Of a stretch of DNA of 64,000 nucleotides, positions 14,501 through 29,500 are shown one piece after another. The position numbers were made by a program, and so were the translations under genes. The stretch is from Pomphorhynchus laevis (taxonomy: Eukaryota; Acanthocephala; Palaeacanthocephala; Echinorhynchida; Pomphorhynchidae), in the NCBI GenBank assembly GCA_012934845.2, contig WNNJ02000896.1:34035-98034 (forward strand). Reading direction: 5' to 3'. The first letter of the stretch is position 1. The number at the start of each line of letters is the position of its first letter. Below the pieces are notes generated by a model. It was not told where the DNA came from, did no database searches, and was given only the letters and a program-made list of their open reading frames with translations.

Positions 14501-17500
14501 GAGAATTGCAATGTGCTGAATATTTGTCTTCCAGAGCAATTCTTTCAAACAACCAGTTTCTGCTACACATTCCTAGTCATCTTTACGATATAAATTTAAA
14601 GTAGTTTTAATTGATGTTAATTTAATGTTCATATCTAGATATACACCTTCTTTATCATCGATATTGGTTTTATTAAGAATAAGGCTACCTGGATAAATTT
14701 GTTCGCTTATTGAATACAAATGATTAGAGTTAAATACACATATATCATCAATATATCGAAACATATATTTCATATCGTTATATAATTTAGATTTATTTTT
14801 TAAATTGTTATGAACAAATTCATATTCTATAAAGCTTAAAAACAAGTTAGCTATAATTGGGCTACTATTACCACCCATTGGAACACCTATTACTTGTCTA
14901 AATATAGATGTCCCTATCTTTAAATAATTTTGATTTATCAAAATATTAAGGATTCTATTAGTTCAATTTTATCCATATATTTATATTTATTTGATGGTTT
15001 AATTTTTGTTAGATAGGCGTTATAATTATTATAACATATATATGTATATTTTTTCCGAATATAAGATTAATTAATTTTACTAACGCTTCTTTAATATCTA
15101 CTAATTCTAGATTTGTATAAAGCGTACTGATATCGTATGTATTTATATTTTGAAAATTTATTCCTTTTGTGTGATCTAAAAATTCTTAAATATATATTTT
15201 TGTTATAGAAAATACAAATTAATGAAAACTGTAAATTCATTCTGGAGTTTGTGATGAAATTTGTTATCGAGAATTCAAAAATTTTTTTGATGAAAATTTT
15301 CTGATGGCAAGTACAAAGAAACAATAATTTATAATAAAAGTAGATGTTGCTGTTTCAATAATAGCATAGAAATGTGAAAAGCGCAGCATTCTATTCGTTT
15401 AATATCGTAATGTAAAACTGTAGGATAATTTTTATAACTTAGGCAGACAATACATTTTAATATTTGAAATTGTCTCTTTTTGGTCGAATGTGCCTCACAA
15501 ATTAGCTGCTATTATCAAGAAAAATGTGCAATTTTCAACGAACATATAAAAGTAAATTACCGTTACTAATCAATTTATTCAAATAAAAACAGTCATTTCA
15601 TAAGGATGTGATCGTTTATTAAATATCTTTTTAAAATTGTACCATCATATTTATTGTGAAAACATAATACCAAGCAAGTGTCAGGTAGAAGTAATAAATC
15701 ATTAAATTAAACAGTACATTATCTCAGTATGCCAACAGGCTAAATCAATTCATTAACTTTGATAATGTGTCAATTTTGTATAGTTTTTAGGATAATTAGA
15801 TTAAGCTGACATATGAACTTTGGTTCTCGCCATATTTAATTTAGGAAAGTGTATTTTCAAATATTGTAAAGGTCTTAAGTGATTGATAACTTACATTTGT
15901 GTACGTAGTCCTCGTACATGCATTAAATAATATATATTTCCTTGAACAGTAATTCTAAAATGTAAAATATGAAAAAGAACAGATATGTATAGAATCAAGT
16001 ATATAAATTTGATTTGAGTAGAAATTATTAGAAAAATACGAATTTTATAATATCGAAAAATAAATATTACCAAAAAATGGATAATTTTAAATTCGTTGCT
16101 ACTTACAAACCAAATGAAACGTCTGATTCAATGATTGAATTGTATAGCTTTCTAAACATTTATTTATAAATAATAAGAGTAAACAAAATATGATATGAAC
16201 TTACTGATTACAATCATAAAAATAAAATTTTAAACCCGATCAAAGTATTACTAGAAGTCAATTCCAATTATAACTACTGTTTTGCACTGTAAAACAGTTG
16301 TTGATCTTCTTAACTAACTAATATCTGGGATTGATGGTTATTAATATTGTAGGTTTGAAAATAATAAGGACGAGTACTGTAATTAAAAATTAAATCTTGG
16401 AGAATAAAAACTATCATAAGATGATTGACCAGAGTCCGATGTATAGATTGAAAAAGAATAAACGAGATTATTTAATGGCATGTAATGCATCTAAGCAAAA
16501 GATAATTAATTCTTATATCTCGTAACAAAGAATTTAAAAGGAGTTTCAAAAGACTCAGTACAACACAAAAGATATTAACAAAATATTTTGCTTATTAGAT
16601 TTATAGAACATTCAGACGAGTTGATAGGGAGATATACGCCAAACTTCAGACAAGTCGAATTATGAAGAATCTAAAATAGTTCATTTGCCGAAACTAATAA
16701 TCTTCATTGTGAACTACAAACAAAATGATCAGAGAAAAATAAACACGACAATTCATTTTAAAATTCATTTTAAAGTTAATTCATTTTATTAATCAAATTC
16801 TATTAAAATTCATTTTTAAATCTAGGCAATAATAACGATGTGGTGCGACGAAAATGATAATAGCCAAAAGCTTTTAAAAGAATAATTTCAATTGACGGTT
16901 TAATAGAATAAAGAAGATTAATAAATAGTTTATAAAAACGTCAAAAAATTGTGCAAAGATTAAAACATGGTTGGTTTGATGATTTTAAACGACACCTAGC
17001 ATACGATTTATTGCATGATATTTTAATAGCACCAATTGAAAAATTACAATTGTAAAATTTATATTGTAGCAATATATCATAACAGCATGTAGACGATGTA
17101 TAAATGTATACTTTATTAACAGAACATCTTAAGTTAGGCAACTTATAGATAATAAATCTATTTTGTTTATTATTAAACCAATTTTTTTGAAAAACAAGGT
17201 AGAAAGTTTTACACGAATTCACAATTACATACAATCTGCAAGCTATGCAAAAAAATGAAATTTTTTTTAGAATAAATATGCAGTTTATAAAAAATTGACA
17301 AAAACTCAATTAGCCAAAGCAGCTAGAATCATACTACAAAATCTGATGTTTTTACAGACATTATTTTTTCGCAAAATCAAACAAATAATAAAATAGTAAA
17401 AGTTAATCATAAACTCAATTTGTAATTCAGAAATTTTTTAATTACATAAAGTTATAAGTTGCGATGATTTAAAAATTAGTATCTAAATAAAATTCTGCTC

Positions 17501-20500
17501 TTATAATCAATAAAAATATCAGCAATAGACAATTACCTTCTAGACAGATGACTATTTAAAAAAATACAAGTAGATTGGGATCGATAATGAAAAAACAACA
17601 GAACGATTGAATTTCAAATAATCCTTATAGGATTATTGTTGTAAGATAAGTACTTATTAATATAATTTAACAATTAAAATGAAATCAATGAAATCAAAAA
17701 GTACAAAAGTTTGAAAAATTATAAAATCAAATTCAGTTCTACTTACATTTCTGTGAAGTTCCCAGAGAATACAAGTGAAGAGTTTGATTTAAAGATAGTA
17801 TCGTGCATATTTCTAAATATTAAAATTAACAATTTTATGGTTACGGAAGAAACGTAAGATAAAAAGATAATGAAAAACGTCAAAATATTTTATATTCTTA
17901 AAATTATTCTATTTAAGACATAGATTATTTATAATTATGTTATCACCATTTCGGCAATTTATAAAGCACCACACACAAAAACAATATTTTGCTAACAAAT
18001 ATTTGCAATATTACAGTATGAATACAACAATATAGATTACAAATTTGAATATAGATTACAAATTTATACAAATATTGATTTATCTTAATTTATAATTTTT
18101 ATCCTTGTTCTTTATTTTTATATTAATTTATATTAATTTATCTTAATAAATATTAAGTTATATTTTTACTTATTAAACAAGTGGATTAAACAAGTGAAGA
18201 GTTTGATTTAAAGATAGTATCGTGTATATTTCAAATATTAAAATTAACAATTTTATGAGTATGAAAGAAACGCAAGTTATATATAAACGTAAGTTATATA
18301 TAACAACTTTATTTTTAATAATATCTTGTTGATTTATATATTTAACTCTTTGATTTTATTTTTATAGTAACCTAGTTTAAAATATGTATCTATTTAATTA
18401 TTTAAATGATTTTGAAGAAAACTAATATCATTACAAATTGTTGCAATTCTTAAAATTTCATTATTTAATGTATTATATTTTATATTATATGGTATGCATG
18501 AATGCTCATGCAAAAATATGTTTCTTGTAAATTTAAATATGTCATCTTTACGATATAAATTAATAGTAGTTTTAGTTAATGTTAATTTAATGTTCATATC
18601 TAGATATACACCTTCTTTATCATTAATATTGGTTTTGTTAAGAATAATGCTTTCTGGATAAATGTGCTCACTAATTGAATAAAAATTATTAGAATTAAAT
18701 ACACATATATCATCAATGTATCGAAACATATATTTCATATATTTATATTGTTTAGATTTAGTTTTTACACAGTTATGAACAAATTCATATTCTATAAAGC
18801 TTAAAAACAAGTTAGCTATAATTGGGCTACTATTACCACCCATTGGAACACCTTTTACTTGTCTAAATATAGATGTCCCTACTTTTAAATAATTTTGATT
18901 TATTAAAATATTTAAGGATTCTATTAATTCAATTTTATCCATATATTTATATTTACTTAATATGTATATATTAAATTATTAAAATGATTTTGAAGAAAGA
19001 CAATATCATTACATATTGTTACAATTCTTAAAATTTCATTATTTAATGTACTATATTTTATATTATGTGGTACGCATGAATGCTTATGCAAAAATATGTT
19101 TCTTGTAAATTTAAATATGTCATCTTTACGATATAAGTTAATAGTAGTTTTAGTTAATGTTAATTTAATGTTTATATCAAGATATAAGCATTAAATAAAA
19201 GCATGTCATTGCAGTTGCTGCCACTAAGAGCAGAAAATATTAGGCCCTGTATGATGAATTGGACAGTAGGCAAGCGCAAAATACATTATACCGCCTGGCT
19301 AAAAATCGACAAAAACAGATTGAGGATATTGGTCGTTTTCATCTTATCAATGAGTACTGAAAACTCACAAATGATAAGAAAAAGGTGTGCTAAATATTAT
19401 GGTAATACCATGAGATGTTCAGCACAACTGAATTTCCTTATCCAGCGGTCTCTCTATCAATCCTGTCTCGGTTCTATTGAAGAAATCTCAATAAGGAAGA
19501 ATTTACAGCCGCTCTATATAATTTATGACTAGCAAAGGCTACAGACACAGATGATATACCATCAGAATTGTGAAAGTTGTCATGCTAGCACCGGTATAAT
19601 GGCTCACAGCGTTCTGAAACAGGGTATTGCGTGAAAGACAAATGCCTCGTGACTGGACAGAGTTTGGCTGTGCCAATTTGGAAACACAAGGAGTGTCCAG
19701 CAGATTGCTTAAACTATCGCCAGATAAGGCTGTTATATCACACGATGAAGATTCTTGAGAGAGTAATATAACAAGACTTCGACTTATTGTGGAGATTACA
19801 GTGAACCAAACTGGATTTGTAAAGGGATATGGAACGATAGACGCCATTCAGGCATTAAGCGTTGATGCATTAACACTGCAAAAGGCTCAAGCCACTGTAT
19901 ATTGCCTTTCTTGACCTCGAAAAAGCGTTTGATATAGTACCCGGGAACGTTATCTGATTCGCAATAATAGGACATAATGTGTCAGGTGAGATATTTGAGT
20001 GGTTAAAGATCCTATGCACGCACTCGGCGAGTGAAGTGACATCCGGCGCTGGACTGTCACAATCATTCCAAAAGGAATGATTGTGACATTCATCGGGTGG
20101 GAGTACACCAAGGATCCGTTTTATCACATCATGGTCATCCTGGTCATAAATGCAATCACTAGCGACCTACTATGGTCTGTTCCATGGACTATCCTGTACA
20201 CTGATGATGTAATGGGTGTATACAAGGATAGAAACAAATTTGAGCTACAAGTCCGTGCGTGAAAAGATCAGCTGGAAAATAATATCCTACGCCTAAATCT
20301 TAAGAAGACAGTTATGCTGATTACAAATTCCGTAGCAGATAACTTCCAGATTAATGGTATTAAAATTAAAACGAAAGAGGACTTTCCATGCACGGGCAAC
20401 ACCGTAGCATCAGACGGGTCGATTTAAGTTGAGATCACTAGGAGGATCAACTGTACGTGTGCAAAATGGCGCGCAATGACTGGCGTAATATATGATAAAA

Positions 20501-23500
20501 AATGCCAAATAATCTTAAATCAAAGATATACCGCATCGTCATTCGCCTAGACGCACTATTTAGAACAGAGTGCTGCCCTGCTACAAACTAAAGCGCACTC
20601 AAATTAGCAGCAATGGAAATGCGAGTGCTGATGTGGATGGCCGGCATTACACTTCTCGATCACATAAGAAATAATAACATCAGAAAACGATTAGGAATTC
20701 AGCTGATAGAAGAAAAATTGCGGGAAGCCCGATTACAATAATTTGAACATGTCACCCGCGCAAGCACAACCACCATCAGAAGGAGTGGGATGGACTAGTT
20801 GTATCAGGAAAACGACCCCTTAGACGTTTTAAGCAGAAATGTTTGAACACAATAAGAATGGATGTGATGATAGTTGTGGTAACAGCAGAATGCGCGATGT
20901 ACAGAGAAAAGTGGAGGCATGTGGTCAAAAAGCCAGACTCGTAACGAAACGGAACATACGCTGAAGAAAAATACGAAGATGTGGTATGCAGATAATGTGT
21001 GTTACATTAGAGACGTCTCTGGATTATTAAAAGTATTAAAAAGAATATCGTCAATCGGAAAATATTATGCTTATCATGTAAAGAGATAACGAAAAAAGAG
21101 ATTATTATGTCAAGAGATATATTCAGAAATACCAAATACTTACACACCCTGAGAATGCATGAAATGTGATAAGAATGTTTGGACAATGTGCTCTACTTAT
21201 TCTTACAGATAGTATTGTGGTTCTTGGAAGCCAGGGCGGTACATCGAATTTCGTAGACACCGAATTTAATTTAACAACCATTAAATGAAAAAATAGTGAA
21301 TGGGTTAAAATGGTGAAATATTTGCCATATATAGTAAATGTTGATTATCATGCATCATATTATGCCTTCTGTCATGGATTACAACATAAATGAAGGTTTA
21401 CAATAAGAACGTGGGCATTAAATAAGGATTTAATGTTACCATTACCGGTTAGGTTAGGCAAACTTGGTATCTACCTAATATAGGCGATATAAATGTAGAA
21501 ATCGAATTGATCGAGACGTATGACAAAGCATTATTAAAGTTGAATTCTGCTGATGAAAAAATGACATAATAAAATGTGTCAGATAAACACTCATTATTAA
21601 CGCAGGCATTAGTTGGTTTGAACCAGAACATGGACCAACATGCCATTCAGATGACGAGATAGGCTGCGGACTAAGGAGCCTAGTCATGATTAGCACTAGC
21701 CCAGGAAGAAAACACGGATGCATGCTAAGTCCACAAGAATTTCAGGATGCAATGTGTACAAGATATAGATTGCAATCGAAAAATGTTTCGAAAAAATGTG
21801 CGTACGGCACAGAATTTTCAGTTTCGTATGCTCTATCATGAATAATAGGTGGTACCAAAATTATAAAGAATGATCTCCAGAGGAAAGTATTGGAAACAAA
21901 ATTAGCAGATACATGTAGATATGTAACTATTGAGCAAAACCTACAGAGTTGCTTTATCTATTAATTCTGAAGTAGTCGGTGGCACCGACTACTTCAGAAT
22001 GCAACGTTCAACTGTAACGTTCTCGTTCGCAAAAGGTATTTACAAATAGCAAACTTTAAAAATTATAGCAAAGAAAAAGTCAAAAAGTAAGAGAAAAAAA
22101 ATGTCATAATTGAGGGCAAAGCGACATAAATTGAATAATTGATCAATAATTGAATAATGGCATAATTAAACTAGCGACAGCAACATCTATGTGTATCCAA
22201 GCTTCGAGACATAATACTGAAACTAAAATTAAGACTGACGAGAGAAGATTAAAAATAAATAATCGTGAAGATCAAAAAATATTATTGACATCAATTGACC
22301 GATAACCTATTTATCTGTATAAAAAATTTATAATCAATTGCGGATAATGCAATTTAAAACAATATAATAATTCGGTCAGAAAGAAGGTATAGTCAATATA
22401 TCTGAAAGAAAATCTATACCATGCAAATTAATGAAGAAAATGCACATAATATCTTATAGATTAAAACGTGTAATGTTTTTATTATTCACAGCTTAACTTG
22501 GACAAAATCCCCAGCGCCTATCGCAATGGGGAATTTCTTATTCCCTTCGATCCAGTGTGGTCTCAAGTAGGGCCTTGTAGCTACATAACTTCGACTTATT
22601 CTACTTCTTAGTAAACTTCCTAAAGAAATTGCTTGGCACACGCTTCTCTACCATTTATTCAGCCTTACATCTGGTACACGACTAATGATGACACTTTGAA
22701 TCTGAGCGAATATAAGAATATGCAATTAAAGAATATACTGTCTTGTGAAGCCACCTTTCACAAGGTTTCTTAATAATATTTTCCAATAATATTTTGTTGA
22801 TTTATACTTCTCCGTTAAAAGAAGAAAAAGAAATCATCAAACTTGCTTGAAAGTTAGTAGAAAAATAATGTTGTATCATAATCTAGTTTCAGTATTTCTG
22901 ACAGAGGTTATATTACCAGGGATAAAACCCACATGTCAATAATAACTTGTCAGTAGAACAAATCATATCACATAACTTAGTTTACGTTTTTTAAATGTCT
23001 ACGTTGCGCAATTTAAAACAATATAATTATTCGGTCAGAAAGAAGCAAATTCACATAATATGATTACAACATTAACACAAAAGTATTGGCTTATTCAAAA
23101 CAACCATATACTCACATCACTGAAACTTTGCCAGCTATATCCAGTAAGAAGTTGGATGTAATGATAGAATTCTTAAACTGTCTAAACAAAATATTAATTT
23201 TATATGAATAAAAGAAATCATTTTGAAGTGCATAAACGCTAGTTGGTATTAATCGTAAATAATAAAACCGAATCTACTGCGAAAGCATCATTGGGCACCA
23301 ATAATTATCAATGCATTATATATACATTTTATATACATTATATACATTATAATGCACTATCATATAATATATTGAAGAATCAATATAAAGAATGCTTGCA
23401 ATATTAAAATAGCAATAGAGTGTTGCACTATTCCACATTGATTTATCCCAAAGCAGTATGACATTTTTTTGAAGGTTTGATTGATGAATATTGCAATATT

Positions 23501-26500
23501 GTCTATCGAATATACGAAATATTACACACAAATTTAAAGTCGTTTAACTCATTGCTATAATAGTAAGTTAAACGTCACTGTTTGACGCTATTGATATAAG
23601 ATGTACACAGTTCACATAACTTGTAAAAGATTTTAAAGATAACTTCAGAGTTATCACAATAAAACCAGCTTTTAATCATCATGCAATTGCACTTTACAAT
23701 TTATTAAACTCAATTTGGCACATAATTGGCTATTAAAATTCTTTAATAAATTCTTAATACGATATACACGAAATCAGTGGTGTAGATTTTCAATTTAAGT
23801 ATTGTGGATTTTCAATTTGTTCATTTGGTATAAACGATATTTAATCGTAAAGACAATTTATCAAACAATATACAAGCGCATCAAATGTAAAAGTTGTAGA
23901 TTTTCTATTTGTTCATTTAGTATAAATAATGTTTAATCTCAAAGGTGATTGATCCAACACAATACAAGCACATAAAAACTTGTCTAGACACAATTTTGTA
24001 AATCAGAAACCCCGTCTATAAAGTATAAAAAGTAATAACTAAAAACAAATATTTAATGTATTCCGTATCATTTACATGGCCTTCTTAATTTACAACGAGG
24101 ATTTCGCGAATAAAATTGTTTTAATTACAAACACATCTTTGAAGATTACGACCATATCGCAATAATATAGTTGTCTTTGGAAAGGCAACTTTATTAGCTT
24201 TAGAAAGACAACAGTATTGTCTTCAAAACAATACGAAGTCTTCGGATATTGTCTTCAGAAATACAAACGAACAATAATTGAAGCAGAATGAAATATTATA
24301 ACGAAGACCATACCAATATTTCACTTACATCTTACGCACATTACCAGAAATGGACAGCACCGAGTTTGATTCAAATACGGTATTTTTAATCTTTCTAAAA
24401 AAGAAAACATCGTGGTTATTTTGAAACATTACATTTTGTTATAAGATTGGTGTCGAAGGTTTAAAACACAGTTGAGTCATTCGACAGGTTCTAAGCAAAC
24501 AATTCCATGAATTTTGCAATCATATGATCAGTGATAAATTATTTATTAATAATATCAATATATTTAACATTATTCAAATAATTTCGATTTTGATAATAGA
24601 GACCTGAGATACGTGAATATATATTGAGGTAGAGTGTCTAATACAATGCATACTTTATTGTTACATCAAAATATACAAATTGACATTCATTTATTTATTA
24701 GTAGAAAGCTTTAATATCAATCTAGGAAATACATTATTTGTTTCGTCTGTGAAATTTATTTAAAATAAATTTTTATATAAACATAAAATTTCCAAACTTC
24801 TTTATTTATATCAATAACATAATATTAAAAATATTTAATATTACATCGTGATTATATTTAATAATTATTTATTAATAATATCTTAATTATATATCAAATA
24901 TTACAAATAATTTATATAATGTTAATAAAATTATTCATTTGATGTTTTTAATTCTTAATTAAAAACATTAAAAACATTAAACTAGGCGGTTTAATCAACG
25001 GTTCCATTGATTTTGCAATAATTTGATCAGCGATCAAATAGATTATATAGAATATATAATTCTATAGGAATCCAGGAAGTAGTTGAAAAATTGTACGAAA
25101 CTTTCCTGCAAATTTTAAATTACTTTCCGGTCTAACACTTTTCGAAATAGATTTTGAGAGCAGGTCTTGTAATCTTTTAATGTAAGGAGGTTATACTGCT
25201 CTATACTTAAATGACCTGCTCTCGAAATTTATTTCGAAAAGTGTTGGACCTGTAAGGAGTTTATAAGAGGCTGGACATTTTGTGAGTGTATGTTGGAATT
25301 GACGGTTAAATAGTATAAAGAAGATTAATAAATAATTTATAAAAACGTTGAAAAATTGTGCAAAAATTAAAAAATTGCTAGTTTGATCATTTTGAAGCAC
25401 ATGTAGCATACGATCTATTACCTGATACTTAAAAAGCCACAATTAAAGAAAATATTTTATTTCTTAAAAAACAGAATATCGTAATAACTAATTATTTGAC
25501 CACAGCACTTTGTTTGGCTAAGCAGTCTTGTTGGTTGTATAAAATAATGTTTTTACAGACATTATTTTTCGCAAAATCAAACAAATAATAAAAAAGTATG
25601 AGTCATATACTTTAAATATAGTAAATTTAAAGATAGTATCGTGCATATTTCTAAATATTAAAACAAAACGTTTTACCGAAATTTAAAGTTATAAAATTTT
25701 AAATTTATTAATAAATAAAAGGCGTCTGTTTATTAAAATAACAGACGTCTGTTATTTAAAATAACAGACTATGTATTAGAATACGGATAAGAATTCTGCA
25801 GAAGGAACTGATATGCTATCAGTTTTCGGACCCTATTCCTTGACTTAACATAGCAGTGGAGCCAAATGCATGCTAATGTCGTATTTCCTCTGGTGAAATT
25901 TGATTATTTAGTGTACCTTATTCTAATACAAAGCATATTGTTTATTATTCATTCTTAAACAAATTTCTATTGAATAGTTTAAATATATTTTAAATAATAT
26001 TTGGTTGATTTATACTTCTTTATTAATTCGGACACGCACTTCTCATAGTGCATGTCCGAAACACCGAATGCGAGTTTATCATATTTTATCAGCAATAAGT
26101 GTGACATATTCCGTACAAATATCATCGTTATGAGCATGGTCTAGTCTTGTGAGTTCACTGGTCCATGGCAGCATCTTTGTGGCAAACCGATTTTCATCTG
26201 CCTTTGCAAAAACACTTGACTATATTATAGTATAGTGCCTTTATATTGACCAGTATAAATGCCCTGGACGGATAACTGTTTGATAAATAATGGATTTTAG
26301 ATTATCCTTAATTTTCTGATCGCCTAAAACAAAGTTGTTTTTAACTATTTATCCCAAGTTGCGTTTAAATGCTACTTTAAATGCTAATTTGATCAGCGAT
26401 AGATGATCAAATAGATCATATAGAATATGATCTATATGATCATTGTGGCAAACCGATTTTCATCTGCCTTTGCAATAGCACTTAACTATATTATAGTTCA

Positions 26501-29500
26501 GTGCCTTTATATTGACCAGTATAAATGCCCTGGACGGATAACTGTTTGATAAATAATGGATTTGAGATAATCCTTAAATTTTCGATCGCTCAAAACAAAG
26601 TTGTTTTAACTATTTATCCCAAGTTGCGTTTAAACGTTAAGTGCTCACGTAAGACAAGTACCCGTCGGTAAATATGGTATAGTCAATATATCTGAATTTA
26701 TCGGCGCGAGGTAAATCTATACCATGGATTTCAAAGAATTAATGAAGAAAATGCTACAACTTTTATTTATCTACTCTTATAGTAAACATGTTAAAACGTG
26801 TAATGTTTTTATTATTCGGACAGCTTAACTTGGATGCAGCATATTATCCCCAGCGCCTAGCTCGCAATGGGGAATTTCGATATTAGTCTACCCTTCGATC
26901 CAGTGTGGTCTCATCAGTAGGGCCTTGTAGCTACATAACTTCGACTTATTCTACTTCTTAGTAAACTTCCTAAAGAAATTGCTTGGCACACGCTTCTCTA
27001 CCATTTATTCAGCCTTACATCTGGTACACGACTAATGATGACACTTTGAATCTGAGCGAATTAATGAAGAATATGCAATTAAAGAATATACTGTCTTGTG
27101 AAGCCACCTTTCACAAGGTTTCTTAATAATATTTTCCAATAATATTTTGTTGATTTATACTTCTCCGTTAAAAGAAGAAAAAGAAATCATCAAACTTGCT
27201 TGAAAGTTAGTAGAAAAATAATGTTGTATCAATAATACATAGTTTCAGTATTTCTGACAGAGGTTATATTACCAGGGATAAAACCCACATGTCAATAATA
27301 ACTTGTCAGTAGAACAAATCATATCACATAACTTAGTTTACGTTTTTTAAATGTCTACGTTGCGCAATTTAAAACAATATAATTATTCGGTCAGAAAGAA
27401 GCAAATTCACATAATATGATTACAACATTAACACAAAAGTATTGGCTTATTCAAAACAACCATATACTCACATCACTGAAACTTTGCCAGCTATATCCAG
27501 TAAGAAGTTGGATGTAATGATAGAATTCTTAAACTGTCTAAACAAAATATTAATTTTATATGAATAAAAGAAATCATTTTGAAGTGCATAAACGCTAGTT
27601 GGTATTAATCGTAAATAATAAAACCGAATCTACTGCGAAAGCATCATTGGGCACCAATAATTATCAATGCATTATATATACATTTTATATACATTATATA
27701 CATTATAATGCACTATCATATAATATATTGAAGAATCAATAGAAAGAATGCTTGCAATATTAAAATAGCAATAGAGTGTTGCACTATTCCACATTGATTT
27801 ATCCCAAAGCAGTATGACATTTTTTTGAAGGTTTGATTGATGAATATTGCAATATTGTCTATCGAATATACGAAATATTACACACAAATTTAAAGTCGTT
27901 TAACTCATTGCTATAATAGTAAGTTAAACGTCACTGTTTGACGCTATTGATATAAGATGTACACAGTTCACATAACTTGTAAAAGATTTTAAAGATAACT
28001 TCAGAGTTATCACAATAAAACCAGCTTTTAATCATCATGCAATTGCACTTTACAATTTATTAAACTCAATTTGGCACATAATTGGCTATTAAAATTCTTT
28101 AATAAATTCTTAATACGATATACACGAAATCAGTGGTGTAGATTTTCAATTTAAGTATTGTGGATTTTCAATTTGTTCATTTGGTATAAACGATATTTAA
28201 TCGTAAAGACAATTTATCAAACAATATACAAGCGCATCAAATGTAAAAGTTGTAGATTTTCTATTTGTTCATTTAGTATAAATAATGTTTAATCTCAAAG
28301 GTGATTGATCCAACACAATACAAGCACATAAAAACTTGTCTAGACACAATTTTGTAAATCAGAAACCCCGTCTATAAAGTATAAAAAGTAATAACTAAAA
28401 ACAAATATTTAATGTATTCCGTATCATTTACATGGCCTTCTTAATTTACAACGAGGATTTCGCGAATAAAATTGTTTTAATTACAAACACATCTTTGAAG
28501 ATTACGACCATATCGCAATAATATAGTTGTCTTTGGAAAGGCAACTTTATTAGCTTTAGAAAGACAACAGTATTGTCTTCAAAACAATACGAAGTCTTCG
28601 GATATTGTCTTCAGAAATACAAACGAACAATAATTGAAGCAGAATGAAATATTATAACGAAGACCATACCAATATTTCACTTACATCTTACGCACATTAC
28701 CAGAAATGCACAGCACCGAGTTTGATTCAAATACGGTATTTTTAATCTTTCTAAAAAAGAAAACATCGTGGTTATTTTGAAACATTACATTTTGTTATAA
28801 GATTGGTGTCGAAGGTTTAAAACACAGTTGAGTCATTCGACAGGTTCTAAGCAAACAATTCCATGAATTTTGCAATCATATGATCAGTGATAAATTATTT
28901 ATTAATAATATCAATATATTTAACATTATTCAAATAATTTCGATTTTGATAATAGAGACCTGAGATACGTGAATATATATATTGAGGTAGAGTGTCTAAT
29001 ACAATGCATACTTTGTTGTTACATCAAAATATACAAATTGACATTCATTTATTTATTAGTAGAAAGCTTTAATATCAATCTAGGAAATACATTATTTGTT
29101 TCGTCTGTGAAATTTATTTAAAATAAATTTTTATATAAACATAAAATTTCCAAACTTCTTTATTTATATCAATAACATAATATTAAAAATATTTAATATT
29201 ACATCGTGATTATATTTAATAATTATTTATTAATAATATCAATTTACTTAACATTATTTATATAATTTTTGGATTAAATTATAAAAGCGTTCGAAAATAA
29301 TGATAAACAATTATAAAACATGATGCCGTGTTAGAAAAATTGCAAATATTTTTAACTAAACTATGAAAGATATACTTTGATATAAAGAGCGATAATTTAT
29401 AAAGAATTATAGGAGCTAAATCGAAAAAATAGTAATTTTATTATTGATATTTTGCAAACCTTAGTTTGAATCTTCAGAAAATTACTTCAGAGTAATTTTC

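Larger units (their letters stand above)
22384..24885. repeat. Direct segmental duplication, copy 1
   Basis: About 2.5 kb recurs at 26,676-29,242 in the same orientation, offset 4,356 bp over most of its length. Identity is nearly complete from about 22,560 onward; the first 200 bp differ by several 4-12-base indels. Each copy holds two microexons. The unmatched 1.8 kb between the copies contains a second, smaller repeat family. Confidence 0.95.
26676..29242. repeat. Direct segmental duplication, copy 2
   Basis: Counterpart of 22,384-24,885. Past the first 200 bp I notice only a few substitutions and one 2-base length change in about 2.3 kb, so the duplication is recent or an assembly artefact. 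Confidence 0.95.

Noticed and set aside
16941-17309. Minus-strand open frame of 122 codons
   Set aside because: It is the shadow of a decayed plus-strand element, as the homologous copy at 25.3 kb does not keep it.
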